Source: Biomaibacter acetigenes (lineage in GTDB: Bacteria > Bacillota > Thermosediminibacteria > Thermosediminibacterales > Tepidanaerobacteraceae). From it: a stretch of DNA of 64,000 nucleotides. How positions within the stretch are numbered: position 1 is the first letter of the stretch; every line of letters starts with the position of its first letter. The position numbers and the translations under genes were made by a program. Below, one piece after another: positions 17,459-26,677 of the stretch. The stretch lies in contig NZ_CP033169.1 of the NCBI RefSeq assembly GCF_003691585.1, forward strand, positions 3,162,001 through 3,226,000, read 5' to 3'. Under the pieces are notes generated by a model that ran no database searches, had not been told where the DNA came from, and was given only the letters and a program-made list of their open reading frames with translations.

Positions 17459-18349
17459 TCAAGATATCTGTAAAAATCTTTTGATGTCTGGCAAAGCTTT
17501 TCTGGTTACATCCTCTCCATATTTTACGAAGTCAGGAATTCTCCGGAAATCCTTATATCCAACTCCCTGTAAATCCGGGTATAAATAATACCCCGGATAA
17601 TTTTTTTTAATATAGTATGACAGTTCATCCCCCATGATATCCACTGATGCCATCAATATTTCTACCATGGAATCGGCTTTTGCCCGGCCGGTTGTTACCC
17701 CCAGATCCACGGCCAGCACCTTTTTGGCGCCCTGGTGATGTAAAATATCCACCGGAATATTATCCTTTATACCGCCGTCTACCAACTTGTGACCTTTTAT
17801 ATGTTTGGGCACGAAAATTCCCGGCAGGGAAATGCTGGCCCTTACTGCTTCGGCCACCCTGGCATCGGTGATGAAAACCGTATTGAAAATTTTTTCTTTT
17901 GGCACATTTTTTTTGCTGCAGAAAATCACCGTCTCGCCGGTGTTTATATTTACGCTCACCACGAAAAGGGGTATCTTGAGGTCGTCAAATTTTTTTCCGC
18001 CCAGCACCCCGTCCAGATATTGTTCAATCTTTTCCCCCTTAAAAAGGCCGTCCGGAAAACTCCACATGACCATGGGCTTACTGGTCCAGTAGTAAAAAAG
18101 TAGCACCAATATATATGCGGGAGTAAAAGCCGGATCTAATAATTTCCAGGGCTTTATATTTTTTAATTCCTCCAGGAAATCTTCTATATCGACGCCAGCC
18201 GCAAAAAGAGCTCCTGCAATACTTCCCGCGCTGGTGCCGGAAATTATATCGGGATATATGCCGTTTTGGGTCAGCACCTTCAGTACTCCCAGATGCACCG
18301 CGCCCCGCACTCCGCCGCCGCTCAACGCAAGGCCTATACCGTAGCGCAT
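17459..18349 (-). CDS. Patatin-like phospholipase
   Basis: This 296-residue cytoplasmic lipid acyl hydrolase has the family signatures in order: oxyanion hole SGGGVRG (residues 10-16), nucleophile serine in GTSAGS, and the catalytic Asp in VDGGIKDN. I place the start at the ATG at 18349 because the family begins with MRYGIGLALSGGG; an earlier in-frame ATG would add 80 unrelated residues and run back into the terminator and end of porB. The ribosome site is next to a run of ten G, which may vary in length. Confidence 0.9.
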   Translation of the reverse strand: MRYGIGLALSGGGVRGAVHLGVLKVLTQNGIYPDIISGTSAGSIAGALFAAGVDIEDFLEELKNIKPWKLLDPAFTPAYILVLLFYYWTSKPMVMWSFPDGLFKGEKIEQYLDGVLGGKKFDDLKIPLFVVSVNINTGETVIFCSKKNVPKEKIFNTVFITDARVAEAVRASISLPGIFVPKHIKGHKLVDGGIKDNIPVDILHHQGAKKVLAVDLGVTTGRAKADSMVEILMASVDIMGDELSYYIKKNYPGYYLYPDLQGVGYKDFRRIPDFVKYGEDVTRKALPDIKRFLQIS

Positions 18350-18435
18350 GGTTCTCCCCCCCCCCTTTTTGAAACGGTCTTTTATTAATATAATATGTGG
18401 ATGGTTTAAAAAGTTACCTTGAGACAAAATTAAAA

Positions 18436-18460
18436 CCCCCCGTGAAATTATCACAGGGGG
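18436..18460 (-). terminator. Intrinsic terminator of the por operon
   Basis: A hairpin of GTGA/TCAC extended by a C/G run, followed on the minus strand by TTTTAATTTTG, shortly after the porB stop. Confidence 0.8.
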
Positions 18461-18479
18461 CCATATGGTATTCAGGACT

Positions 18480-19424
18480 TTATTTTGCGGGAAGCTCCTG
18501 GGGTTCTCCGCAACGCGAAAGGAGCGCCAGCCACCGGTTATCGATTTCTTCCTGGATGGCTTTGATGACATGTTCATTGCCCGGAGCAAACAGGTGGCGG
18601 AAACGTCCCTGAGGCTTCAGGAATTCTTCAATGGGCACATATTTCTTGGGTTTATAATTCAGCTTCCACTTGCCGTTTTCCACCTCGTAGAGGGGCCAAA
18701 AACGGGTTTCGACCGCTATTTTGGTGAGTTCCACAATGTCCGGAGTGTTGTACCTCCAGCCTCTGGGGCAGGGAGATAGAATGTTCAAAAATGCCGGGCC
18801 CTCCACATCGAAAGCTTTTTTGGCTTTTTTGTGCACATCCTGCCAGTTGCTGATGGATGTCTGGGCAGCATAGGGTATGTTGTGGGCCGCCATGATGGCG
18901 GTGAGGTCCTTCCTGGGCTGCTGCTTGCCGGGTATCACCTTTCCTGCGGGACTCGTAGTGGTATCGGCACCCATGGGGGTAGCGCTGGAACGCTGGATAC
19001 CGGTGTTCATGTAAGCCTCGTTGTCAAGACATACATATACCATGTTGTGGCCACGCTCCATGGCCCCTGAAAGGGACTGGAAACCAATGTCATAGGTTCC
19101 ACCGTCGCCGCCGAAAGCCACGAACTTGAAGTCTTTATCAATCTTACCCTGTCTTTTCAAAGATTTATATGCCGCCTCCACACCGCTGATGGTGGCACCG
19201 GCGTTTTCAAAGGCGCTGTGTATAAATGAGCAGTTCCATGCGGTATAGGGATATATAGTAGAGGCCACTTCCAGGCAGCCGGTAGCGCAACCCACCACCA
19301 CATTGTAATCTTCCGCCGCATTTAAAACCATCCTGACGGAAATGCCGTGGCCGCAACCGGCGCAGAGCCTGTGACCTCCTACAAATCTTTCCTCAAACTT
19401 TGAAAGTTCTTTCAATGTAGCCAT
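18480..19424 (-). CDS. porB: Pyruvate/2-oxoacid:ferredoxin oxidoreductase, beta subunit
   Basis: This 314-residue subunit binds thiamine pyrophosphate (FGGDGGTYDIG, then LDNEAYMNTG) and carries cysteines for a cluster (CAGCGHG, CATGC). It completes the four-subunit enzyme that splits pyruvate with CoA to acetyl-CoA and CO2 and reduces ferredoxin. It lies 11 bases after porA, with GGAGGTG as ribosome site. The substrate is taken as pyruvate from similarity to PorB of anaerobes; another 2-oxoacid is possible. Confidence 0.93.
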   Translation of the reverse strand: MATLKELSKFEERFVGGHRLCAGCGHGISVRMVLNAAEDYNVVVGCATGCLEVASTIYPYTAWNCSFIHSAFENAGATISGVEAAYKSLKRQGKIDKDFKFVAFGGDGGTYDIGFQSLSGAMERGHNMVYVCLDNEAYMNTGIQRSSATPMGADTTTSPAGKVIPGKQQPRKDLTAIMAAHNIPYAAQTSISNWQDVHKKAKKAFDVEGPAFLNILSPCPRGWRYNTPDIVELTKIAVETRFWPLYEVENGKWKLNYKPKKYVPIEEFLKPQGRFRHLFAPGNEHVIKAIQEEIDNRWLALLSRCGEPQELPAK

Positions 19425-19435
19425 GCCTGCACCTC

Positions 19436-20617
19436 CTATTCTCTTAAACCTAAATAGTTCACAAATTTGTCTGCTCTACCGGTCTTGATGATATTTGCAA
19501 GGTCATCATAAACTTTCTCCACATCCTCAAGCCTCAAATCCCTACCGCCAAGGCCGTATACATAGTTTACAACCTTGATGTCATTCTTGAGGTCATAGAG
19601 GGCTGTCCTCACATCGGCAAACATGGGACCTCCCAGTGTTGAGAAGGTTTCAGCTCTATCAAGGACCGCCACAGCCTTGACGCCCTTGAGTGCGTCCTGT
19701 ATGGCTTCAAAGGGGAAAGGTCTGAAAACCCTGGGTTTCAACACGCCCACCTTGAGGCCTTTTTCCCTCAGCTCATCGACAACGCCTTTTGCGCTGCCTG
19801 CCGCGGAGTTGAGCACAACTACCGCCATATCGGCATCATCCAGTTTGTATGCATCTATGAGGCCGTATTTTCTGCCGGAAATGGCTTCATATTCCCTGCC
19901 GACCTCCTCGATGACCTTCTTGGCGGCTTCCATGGCCGCCACCTGCTGGCGTTTGTGTTCGAAATAAAAATCATACAAGTCAAGGGTGCCCATAGTGACG
20001 GGATTTTCGGCATCCAGAAGATATTCCTCAGGCTGATAAGTTCCTACGAAATTCTTTACAGTTTCATCATCCAGCACTTCCAGCACATCCAGAGCGTGGC
20101 TGGTAATGAATCCGTCCAGGTTTACCGACACCGGAAGAAGTACATCGGGATGCTCGGCAATCCTTACCGCCTGAATCATGTTATCATAGGCTTCCTGGGC
20201 ATTTTCACAGAAGAGTTGGATGACTCCGGCATCTTTTATACCCATAGCATCGCTGTGGTCGCAGTGGATATTGATGGGGCCGCTCAGAGCGCGGTTTACC
20301 ACCGGAAACACGATGGGCAGCCTTAAAGATGACGCTATATATACCATCTCAAACATCAGGGCAAGACCCTGGCTGGAAGTGGCCGTCATAGCCCTGGCAC
20401 CGGCCGCCGACGCTCCTATGGTGGCGCTCATGGCGCTGTGCTCGCTTTCCACGGTGACAAACTCTGTATCCACCTGACCGTTGGAAACAAAGGAAGAAAA
20501 TATCTGGACCACTTCCGTCTGGGGTGTTATGGGATATGCCGCCACCACATCGGGGTTTATCTGTTTCATAGCCTGGGCGACAGCTTCATTTCCGGTAATG
20601 GCGACTTTATTCTTCAT
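19436..20617 (-). CDS. porA: Pyruvate/2-oxoacid:ferredoxin oxidoreductase, alpha subunit
   Basis: This 393-residue subunit has the TPP-facing motif AAYPITPQTE, the SEHSA segment with its catalytic-region Glu, and the transketolase C-terminal domain (VLDRAETFSTLGGPMFADVR). The start is the ATG at 20617, nine bases after AGGAGG; it overlaps the end of porD by 11 bases. The gamma-delta-alpha-beta order is usual for four-subunit PORs of thermophilic anaerobes. Confidence 0.93.
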   Translation of the reverse strand: MKNKVAITGNEAVAQAMKQINPDVVAAYPITPQTEVVQIFSSFVSNGQVDTEFVTVESEHSAMSATIGASAAGARAMTATSSQGLALMFEMVYIASSLRLPIVFPVVNRALSGPINIHCDHSDAMGIKDAGVIQLFCENAQEAYDNMIQAVRIAEHPDVLLPVSVNLDGFITSHALDVLEVLDDETVKNFVGTYQPEEYLLDAENPVTMGTLDLYDFYFEHKRQQVAAMEAAKKVIEEVGREYEAISGRKYGLIDAYKLDDADMAVVVLNSAAGSAKGVVDELREKGLKVGVLKPRVFRPFPFEAIQDALKGVKAVAVLDRAETFSTLGGPMFADVRTALYDLKNDIKVVNYVYGLGGRDLRLEDVEKVYDDLANIIKTGRADKFVNYLGLRE

Positions 20618-20975
20618 TTCTCTTCGCCTCCTTCTGTCTATCCATCTCGTCCTCGGAGAACATGTCAATGGCATGGACTGGGCACACGTTGGCGCATATG
20701 CCGCAACCCTTGCAGTGCTTGTAGTCAAAGGAATCAAACTTGCCATCGGTGGCTATGATGGAAGCGTCGGGACAGTAGCGCCAGCATATCAGGCAGTGAA
20801 TGCACCTGTCCTTGTTCCATACAGGCCTGATGGTCCGCCAGTCTCCCGTCTCATAGGTATTGGCATTGCCGGGTTCGTATACGTTTCCGGCTTTGGTTAT
20901 TTCTTCCCAGTTCATGTCGGGGCGTACTGCTTTCGTCCTTTTTCCCTGACCGAAATTCCTGTTAAACGGTGTCAT
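20607..20975 (-). CDS. porD: POR delta subunit, two 4Fe-4S ferredoxin
   Basis: This 122-residue protein has two 4Fe-4S motifs, CIHCLICWRYCP and CKGCGICANVCP. It carries electrons from the catalytic subunits to soluble ferredoxin. Its ATG overlaps the porG stop (ATGA). The N-terminal 50 residues are typical of PorD. Confidence 0.93.
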   Translation of the reverse strand: MTPFNRNFGQGKRTKAVRPDMNWEEITKAGNVYEPGNANTYETGDWRTIRPVWNKDRCIHCLICWRYCPDASIIATDGKFDSFDYKHCKGCGICANVCPVHAIDMFSEDEMDRQKEAKRNEE

Positions 20976-21547
20976 TCACCCTTCACCTCCTGATATGCCC
21001 TTTCGATGGCCTTTAAGTTGCCTTCGATGACCTCGGGTTTTTTCTTAAACTTCTTGGTAAGCTCCGCCTTCATGTTTTCCATGAACTCCTCATAAGGGAT
21101 GAGCTGCGTCGCTTTTACAAAAGCGCCCATAAGCGGAGTGTTGGGTATAACCCTTCCGATAGTATCAAGAGAAATCTGGTTGGCATCCACAGTATAGATC
21201 TTTCCACCGGTGATTTTGAGAATTTCCCTGACCTGCTGCGGGGTTTTTGTGGTATTGACGATATAGATGCCATCATCGGGCACTCCCGCAGTGACCTTGG
21301 GTCCTAGAAGTGTTGCGTCAAGCACGATGACAATCTGGGGATTGATAACATTTGAATGAATGTGAATGGGGTTATCACTTATCCTGTTAAATGCCAGAAT
21401 AGGAGCGCCCATCCTCTCAGGGCCATATTCCGGGAAACCCTGCACATATTTTCCCATCTCGGCGATGGATTCCGCCAGCATGAGGGCTGCGGTTTTGGCT
21501 CCCTGGCCTCCGCGGGCATGCCAGCGAACTTCAAGCACTTTTTCCAT
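20972..21547 (-). CDS. porG: Pyruvate/2-oxoacid:ferredoxin oxidoreductase, gamma subunit
   Basis: This 191-residue protein has the family N-terminus EVRWHARGGQGAKTAA and GFPEYGPERMGAPILAF. I chose the ATG at 21547, ten bases after GGGAGG, over a GTG seven codons earlier that lies before this ribosome site. It is the first gene of the por operon. The 300 bases upstream are A+T rich; I see no convincing promoter or regulator box there. Confidence 0.92.
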   Translation of the reverse strand: MEKVLEVRWHARGGQGAKTAALMLAESIAEMGKYVQGFPEYGPERMGAPILAFNRISDNPIHIHSNVINPQIVIVLDATLLGPKVTAGVPDDGIYIVNTTKTPQQVREILKITGGKIYTVDANQISLDTIGRVIPNTPLMGAFVKATQLIPYEEFMENMKAELTKKFKKKPEVIEGNLKAIERAYQEVKGE

Positions 21548-21826
21548 CTTGTGAAATCCTCCCTTCACTTACTTTTTGCATGGTACATTTATATTTTACC
21601 TAAAAAAATTAATAATACTCCGACCATTTCCAGCCCTTCAGGAAAAACCCAGTAACTTTAAAATCTGTTATAAAACAATAAACCATTTTAAAATACTGTT
21701 ATATTACAAAGACAGGGTTATGATGATACAGACGGGATATGTTCGGATGATATTATTAATGTAGGGTGTAACAGAAATCTAGTATAAAGTATAACAGATT
21801 GAAAAAAAGTAGTCAAGAAAAACATA

Positions 21827-21855
21827 AAATCCTTCGCACAAACCGCAAAGGATTT
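21827..21855 (-). terminator. Intrinsic terminator of the dnaX-bofA block
   Basis: Arms AAATCCTT and AAGGATTT after the bofA stop codon, followed on the minus strand by TATGTTTTTCTT. Confidence 0.7.
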
Positions 21856-21866
21856 AAAAATAAAAT

Positions 21867-22142
21867 TTATCCGGCAGATAGTATGTATTTTATGATTAGT
21901 AAAAGGATTATCCCCGGCACTCCCAGAAATCCCACCAGCAGTGCCGTTATGGGATTTATAGCTATGGAAAGCCCCATATACCCCCCGAAGAAGTTGAGGA
22001 TGACCAGCACGACACCGCCTATGATGGCATTGTATACCAGTTTCAGTACTAGTTTAAGGGGTACTATGAGGACCCGGCCCAACATATATAGCAGGATAAG
22101 GCCAAAGGCATATGCTATGACGGCTGCATAATCTATATGCAT
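21867..22142 (-). CDS. bofA: Pro-sigma-K processing inhibitor BofA
   Basis: This 91-residue membrane protein has three hydrophobic helices and the family end FLGVPGIILLLIIKYIL. In Bacillus, BofA holds the SpoIVFB protease inactive in the forespore outer membrane until the sigma-K checkpoint is passed. Its place after recR and the DUF2508 gene is the conserved Firmicute order. It is good evidence that the organism or its ancestor makes endospores. Confidence 0.92.
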   Translation of the reverse strand: MHIDYAAVIAYAFGLILLYMLGRVLIVPLKLVLKLVYNAIIGGVVLVILNFFGGYMGLSIAINPITALLVGFLGVPGIILLLIIKYILSAG

Positions 22143-22175
22143 ACCAGCACCCCCGTGTTTTTTTAATATATCCTA

Positions 22176-22451
22176 TTACGGCCTTTCCGAAGATATGCCT
22201 TGTTCTTTAGCCTTTTTCAGGAGATAAATGTATTTTTTCTTGGCGGCTTCTTCCGCGAAAATAGCATGGTCCACAAGATCCGGGTCGGTTACGCACTCGA
22301 AATATTTCTGGGCTTTGAGCCAATCCTGGTGCGCTTTTTTGACCTCATCGGCCAGGCGTATCTCTACGGGCCTCACTGTTTCTTCGTCATCATCTACAAA
22401 AAACCTTGAAGAAACCTGTGACAGAAAGTGAATAATATCTTCTTTATTCAT
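22176..22451 (-). CDS. DUF2508 (YaaL-like) protein
   Basis: This 91-residue protein is mostly helical and hydrophilic, with VKKAHQDWLKAQKYFECVTDPDLVDHA typical of DUF2508. No function is known. The start at 22451 is chosen because GGAG lies nine bases before it; an ATG 11 codons upstream has no ribosome site. It sits between recR and bofA as in other Firmicutes. Confidence 0.87.
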   Translation of the reverse strand: MNKEDIIHFLSQVSSRFFVDDDEETVRPVEIRLADEVKKAHQDWLKAQKYFECVTDPDLVDHAIFAEEAAKKKYIYLLKKAKEQGISSERP

Positions 22452-22523
22452 AAAACTCATCTCCTCAATAGAAATTTTATCCATATTTTAAGTACAATAT
22501 ACAGGAGATGAGTTTCTGGAAAA

Positions 22524-23120
22524 CTAGATTTCTCGCCGGCCTTCCAGCGCCCTTGTCAGGGTTACCTCATCGGCATATTCCAGGTCTCCCCCTACCGGGA
22601 TACCGTGGGCTATCCTGGTCACCTTTACGCCCAGAGGCTTCAGGAGCCTTGCTATATACATGGCCGTGGCCTCTCCCTCCACATCAGGGTTGGTGGCCAG
22701 TATGATTTCCTTCACCCCCGAATTTATCCTGGACAGCAGTTCTTTTATTTTGATGTCATCGGGTCCTATGCCCTCCAATGGAGAAATGGCTCCGTGAAGT
22801 ATGTGGTAAAGTCCCTTATAATCCCGGGTCTTTTCCAGGGCCACCACATCCCTGGGGTCTTCCACCACCATGATAGTAGTCCTGTCCCGGTAAGACGCCC
22901 GGCAAATCCCGCAGGGGTCCGTATCGGTGAAATTGCCGCAGACTGAACAGTATATGATGGATTCCCGGGCTCTGGTAATGGCTTCGGATAAATTTGCCAC
23001 CCGTTCTTTGGGCATTTTTAATATGTAAAAAGCCAGACGCTGGGCGGTCTTGGGCCCTATACCGGGCAGTCGGGAAAGTTCATCGATGAGGTGCGCTAAA
23101 GGTTCGGCATAATAAGACAT
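22524..23120 (-). CDS. recR: Recombination mediator RecR
   Basis: This 198-residue protein has the helix-hairpin-helix [20 protein letters not shown], a four-cysteine zinc finger ([16 protein letters not shown]) and a Toprim domain ([24 protein letters not shown]). With RecF/RecO it loads RecA at gaps. Start chosen at MSYYAEPL, nine bases after AAGGA. Confidence 0.96.
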   Translation of the reverse strand: MSYYAEPLAHLIDELSRLPGIGPKTAQRLAFYILKMPKERVANLSEAITRARESIIYCSVCGNFTDTDPCGICRASYRDRTTIMVVEDPRDVVALEKTRDYKGLYHILHGAISPLEGIGPDDIKIKELLSRINSGVKEIILATNPDVEGEATAMYIARLLKPLGVKVTRIAHGIPVGGDLEYADEVTLTRALEGRREI

Positions 23121-23157
23121 TAAGATCATTCCTTACTTTAATATAGCAGTGAGTCAG

Positions 23158-23184
23158 TGAGTCAAAGAACCGTCCCCTGACTCA
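23158..23184. repeat. Third copy of the TGAGTCA...TGACTCA repeat
   Basis: Same 27-base unit as at 15022, here in the 82-base gap between ybaB and recR, preceded by an extra partial GAGTCAG. Confidence 0.85.
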
Positions 23185-23202
23185 CACCACGGTGCTCTCA
23201 GT

Positions 23203-23523
23203 TTAGAAAAGGCCGGGAATGTTAAGTCCTCCGGTAAGTTTCCCCATTTCACTGGCGACCATTTCTTCCGCCTTCTGCAGAGCTTCATTGGCCGCCGCTA
23301 AAATGAGGTCCTGGAGCATCTCCACATCGTCGGGATCTACGGCTTCGGGTTTGATTTCTATACTCAACAGTTGCTTTTTGCCGCTAGCCACCACCTTTAC
23401 CACTCCGCCACCGGCGGTGGCTTCCACAGTCTTTTCCTTGAGTTCTTCCTGGAGTTTCATCATGTCCTGCTGCATTTTCTGAACCTGTTTCATTAGTTTG
23501 TTCATGTTGCCCATACCGTTCAA
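23203..23523 (-). CDS. YbaB/EbfC-family nucleoid-associated protein
   Basis: This 106-residue DNA-binding protein has a Met/Gln/Lys-rich N-terminal helix ([20 protein letters not shown]), the core [18 protein letters not shown], and a C-terminal helix ending LTGGLNIPG. The start is TTG, eight bases after GGAGG. It lies between dnaX and recR as in most bacteria. Confidence 0.93.
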   Translation of the reverse strand: MNGMGNMNKLMKQVQKMQQDMMKLQEELKEKTVEATAGGGVVKVVASGKKQLLSIEIKPEAVDPDDVEMLQDLILAAANEALQKAEEMVASEMGKLTGGLNIPGLF

Positions 23524-23648
23524 TATAATCGCCTCCTATAAAATTTTTACGATATCCTTACCAAAAATTTTTATTACGCTCTGATAAAATTCTTCATCAG
23601 AAATCTCACCATCTTTTTTAACTTTACCATCTTCGCTGCTATTTTTAT

Positions 23649-25340
23649 CTAGGAGTTTTTTTTTTCGTCTTCGACTGGCAGAGATTGTTGGAAACCTTTT
23701 ATGAAAATTTCCATACCGGTTATATTCTTCACTACATCTTCTATTATATTTTTCCCTGATTCTATAATTTCCTTATATTCCGGAGGGCAGAACAGAAAAA
23801 CATTGTCTTTTTCAATTCTGCACGGCCTCACATTACCTTCTTTTATAAAGGTCTGAAGTCTTTTTTGGCGCTTTTTGCCCAGTTCCTCGATGACTCCAGG
23901 CCATGCCCGGATAAGCTGCTGCAGCTTTTGTTCGCTGCCGTCCAGGGTGGCCTCAGCCGAAGGAGAGTCATCGTTCCCATCTTCCCGGGAAGAGCCCGGG
24001 TTTTTAATATTATTTTCCGGCAAAATCTGTGAATTTTTCTGTCCGGCACCGATATCATAGGAAGAATCCGGATCCTTCGAGATATGTCCTGTCGCGGCTC
24101 CTGCTCCATCCGTTGCTCCGTCCGTATTAACCCCATTCGCACCGGCCCCAACGTGAGCCGCAGCCTCTATGACCCTTTGCACCTGCTCCTGAAGTAATGC
24201 CATCTGCTGCTCCAGGTTCTGGATGCGGCTTATATATCCCTGAGGTTCCTCCCATAGCTCCGGCAGGGTGAGCTTCACCATGGCGGCCTCCAGCACAATC
24301 CGGGGCTGGGAGGACCATTTCATGTCATTGGCGGCATCTTTCAATATGTCTATTATACTTAAAAGTTTTTCCCGGGAATAGCTTCCGGCAAGCTTTTGAA
24401 GCTCAGAATATTCCTCGTCTACCACATCTATGAGATAGCGGTCCGCACCTATGGCGGCCATCAGTATATTCCTGTAATGTTCCATGAGATCGTCTACGAA
24501 GCGGAAAAGGTCCTTGCCCTGAGCCGCCGCTTCATCTACGATGCCCAGCATTCTGCCTCCATCTTTTTGTAGCACAGCCCGGGATACTTCGTAAAATACC
24601 TCGTGGCTTACAGCTCCCAGAAGATTTAACACATCGCCGTATAAAAGCTTCCTGCCTCCGAAGGTCAGAGCCTTGTCCAGCAGGCTCAGGGCATCCCTGA
24701 CGGAGCCCTGGGAACTTCTGGCCAGTTGCGCTAAAGCCTCATCTTCGGCCTCGATGCCCGCATCCCCGGCTATTTCCTTCATGCGCTTCACCAGTTCTCT
24801 GGCCGAAACCCTACGGAAATCGAACCTCATGCACCGCGAAAGGATGGTGGGAGGCAGCTTGTTGGGCTCGGTGGTGGCCAGAATAAAAACCACATGCCGC
24901 GGTGGCTCTTCCAGTGTCTTCAAAAGGGCGTTAAATGCCTCGGTGGTGAGCATGTGAACCTCATCTATTATGTATACTTTATAGCGGCCTTCCGACGGCG
25001 GAAAGTTCACCTTTTCTCTGAGGTCTCTTATGTCATCGATTCCGCGGTTGGAAGCCGCATCCATCTCTATGACATCCACCATGCTGCCGCTATTTATAGC
25101 CCGACATGATGCACACTCGTTACACGGGTCTACCGTGAGCCCTTTCTCACAGTTGAGGGCCTTGGCAAAAACCCTGGCGGTGCTTGTCTTGCCGGTACCC
25201 CGCATGCCGCAGAAAAGATAGGCATGCCCGATTTTTCCGCTCTTTATCTGGTTTTTTAAGGTGGTGACAATGGCATCCTGCCCCACGATCTCATCAAAAT
25301 CCCGGGGCCTGTATTTCCTGTAAAGGGCAATATATGACAT
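23649..25340 (-). CDS. dnaX: DNA polymerase III subunit gamma/tau
   Basis: This 563-residue clamp-loader ATPase has Walker A GMRGTGKTSTA, a four-cysteine zinc module (CNECASC with flanking Cys), Walker B YIIDEVHML and sensor-1 LATTEPNKLP. After about residue 370 there is a variable Gly/Asp-rich linker, then a domain that would contact the polymerase. I start at MSYIALYRKYRPRDF; ten extra residues upstream lack a ribosome site. Confidence 0.96.
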   Translation of the reverse strand: MSYIALYRKYRPRDFDEIVGQDAIVTTLKNQIKSGKIGHAYLFCGMRGTGKTSTARVFAKALNCEKGLTVDPCNECASCRAINSGSMVDVIEMDAASNRGIDDIRDLREKVNFPPSEGRYKVYIIDEVHMLTTEAFNALLKTLEEPPRHVVFILATTEPNKLPPTILSRCMRFDFRRVSARELVKRMKEIAGDAGIEAEDEALAQLARSSQGSVRDALSLLDKALTFGGRKLLYGDVLNLLGAVSHEVFYEVSRAVLQKDGGRMLGIVDEAAAQGKDLFRFVDDLMEHYRNILMAAIGADRYLIDVVDEEYSELQKLAGSYSREKLLSIIDILKDAANDMKWSSQPRIVLEAAMVKLTLPELWEEPQGYISRIQNLEQQMALLQEQVQRVIEAAAHVGAGANGVNTDGATDGAGAATGHISKDPDSSYDIGAGQKNSQILPENNIKNPGSSREDGNDDSPSAEATLDGSEQKLQQLIRAWPGVIEELGKKRQKRLQTFIKEGNVRPCRIEKDNVFLFCPPEYKEIIESGKNIIEDVVKNITGMEIFIKGFQQSLPVEDEKKNS

Positions 25341-25400
25341 AATCAATTCTCCCGTCCGGATGAAAAACATTTACATGCTTTATTGCCGCAAATCCTAAAA

Positions 25401-25425
25401 TAGCCGCCGAATTTATCGGCGGCTA
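25401..25425 (-). terminator. Intrinsic terminator of the SRP RNA
   Basis: Arms TAGCCGCCGA and CGGCGGCTA around ATTTAT, just past the 3' end of the SRP RNA, followed on the minus strand by TTTTA. Confidence 0.8.
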
Positions 25426-25433
25426 AAATTGTA

Positions 25434-25700
25434 GCCGTGCACCCTCCGTCGATCTATCCCTCCGGGCGTTACAATGATAGTTAGCTCCGGCCAGGCTTCC
25501 CCGCGGCACATGAAAGGGCTTCCTTACCGCTGCTTCCTCCCGGACCTGACGGGGTTCGAAAGTTTCCATTGCGCGGGACCCAGCCCTCGTCACCACTTGT
25601 CAAAGCCAGACCCCACAGGAATAAGACCTCGGGAGGGAGTTCGACCCCACTGTAGCGGATTGTGGGTACAGGGCACCGCTGCCTCCCCGTCTAGCACGGC
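25434..25700 (-). ncRNA. ffs: Signal recognition particle RNA, large type
   Basis: About 267 nt. It contains the conserved SRP tip GTCAGGTCCGGGAGGAAGCAGC region (within 25520-25560) and complementary ends GCCGTGC/GCACGGC that close the long rod. The length shows that an Alu-type domain is present, as in Bacillus and clostridia, unlike the 114-nt RNA of E. coli. It guides membrane-protein synthesis with Ffh. Confidence 0.93.
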
Positions 25701-25730
25701 AAAATCTTTTTCTGTTTAAGGATATAAAAA

Positions 25731-25825
25731 TGGCGGAGAGAGAGGGATTCGAACCCTCGATACGGATTTTTGTCCGTATACGCGATTTCCAGTCGCGCGC
25801 CTTCGACCAGCTCAGCCATCTCTCC
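25731..25825 (-). tRNA. tRNA-Ser (GGA)
   Basis: Full cloverleaf with a long variable arm. Acceptor GGAGAGA pairs with TCTCTCC, CCA is encoded, and the anticodon loop is CTGGAAA. Confidence 0.95.
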
Positions 25826-25900
25826 ACGTTTAGAGGTCAGATGTCAGAAATCGGATGTCAGATTAGATGAAATTTGCTTGGGCAAATTTCTTATACTAAT

Positions 25901-25985
25901 ATCTGAGGTCGGATATCAGATGTCGGACTCGTTAGATTTGCCGAAGGCAAATCCTTCTATTCCGACCTCTGACTTCCGGCTTCTG
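25901..25985. repeat. Dispersed spacer repeat between tRNA genes
   Basis: A degenerate array of GATGTCGGA-like words followed by ATTTGCCGAAGGCAAATCC. The same block recurs at about 27070-27160. Both lie in spacers between tRNA-Ser genes, suggesting copying between spacers by recombination. Confidence 0.7.
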
Positions 25986-25997
25986 ACTTTTGTTTAA

Positions 25998-26087
25998 TGG
26001 CGGAGAGAGTGAGATTCGAACTCACGAGGCGGATTTACGCCCACTCGCTTTCGAGGCGAGCGCCTTCAACCTCTCGGCCATCTCTCC
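25998..26087 (-). tRNA. tRNA-Ser (CGA)
   Basis: Cloverleaf with long variable arm, encoded CCA, anticodon loop CTCGAAA between CTCGC and GCGAG. Confidence 0.95.
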
Positions 26088-26191
26088 GTATTCAGAGGTC
26101 GGATGTCGGAAGTCGGATGTCAGATGCAACATCCATCTCATATACCGACTCCTGACCCTTTTGCAATAAGGTCTACCTACATTATATCATA

Positions 26192-26656
26192 TTATCTTTT
26201 TTTCTTGAAAAAATCCTTCAAAATCTTGCCACATTCCTCGGCCAGCACCCCCGGCACCATCTCAGGCCGGTGGTTGAACCTCTCATCCTCAGGGATGTTC
26301 ATGAGGCTGCCGCAGGCTCCCGCCTTAGGATCATGGGCTCCGAAAACAACCCTGTCAAGCCTCGAAAGGACAATGGCTCCGGCACACATGGGGCATGGCT
26401 CTAAAGTCACATAAAGGGTGCAGCCTACCAGGCGCCATGTCTTCAAAGCTTCACAGGCCTTTCTTATGGCCAGCAGCTCTGCATGAGCCGTAGCATCCTG
26501 AGAGGTCTCCCTCAGGTTGTGCGCCCTGGCGATGACCTCATCGCCCATCACAATCAAAGCTCCCACGGGCACCTCATCAAACTCCAGAGCCTTTTCTGCT
26601 TCCTTCAAAGCTTCCTGCATAAAAAAAACATCAAGCTCTTTAATTTCTTCTTCCAT
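26192..26656 (-). CDS. tadA: tRNA-specific adenosine deaminase
   Basis: This 154-residue zinc deaminase has the catalytic HAE (ATAHAELLAIRKA) and PCPMC (TLEPCPMCAGAI). It changes A34 of tRNA-Arg(ACG) to inosine so that one tRNA reads CGU, CGC and CGA. The start is placed at 26656, because an upstream extension would run through the tRNA-Arg(CCT) gene. Its substrate gene tRNA-Arg(ACG) lies only about 230 bases upstream. Confidence 0.95.
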   Translation of the reverse strand: MEEEIKELDVFFMQEALKEAEKALEFDEVPVGALIVMGDEVIARAHNLRETSQDATAHAELLAIRKACEALKTWRLVGCTLYVTLEPCPMCAGAIVLSRLDRVVFGAHDPKAGACGSLMNIPEDERFNHRPEMVPGVLAEECGKILKDFFKKKR

Positions 26657-26677
26657 GAGATATTTCCAAATCACAAA

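Noticed and set aside
18350-18589. N-terminal extension of the patatin by 80 residues
   Set aside because: The extension runs back over the por terminator and porB end, lacks a ribosome site, and does not match the family N-terminus.
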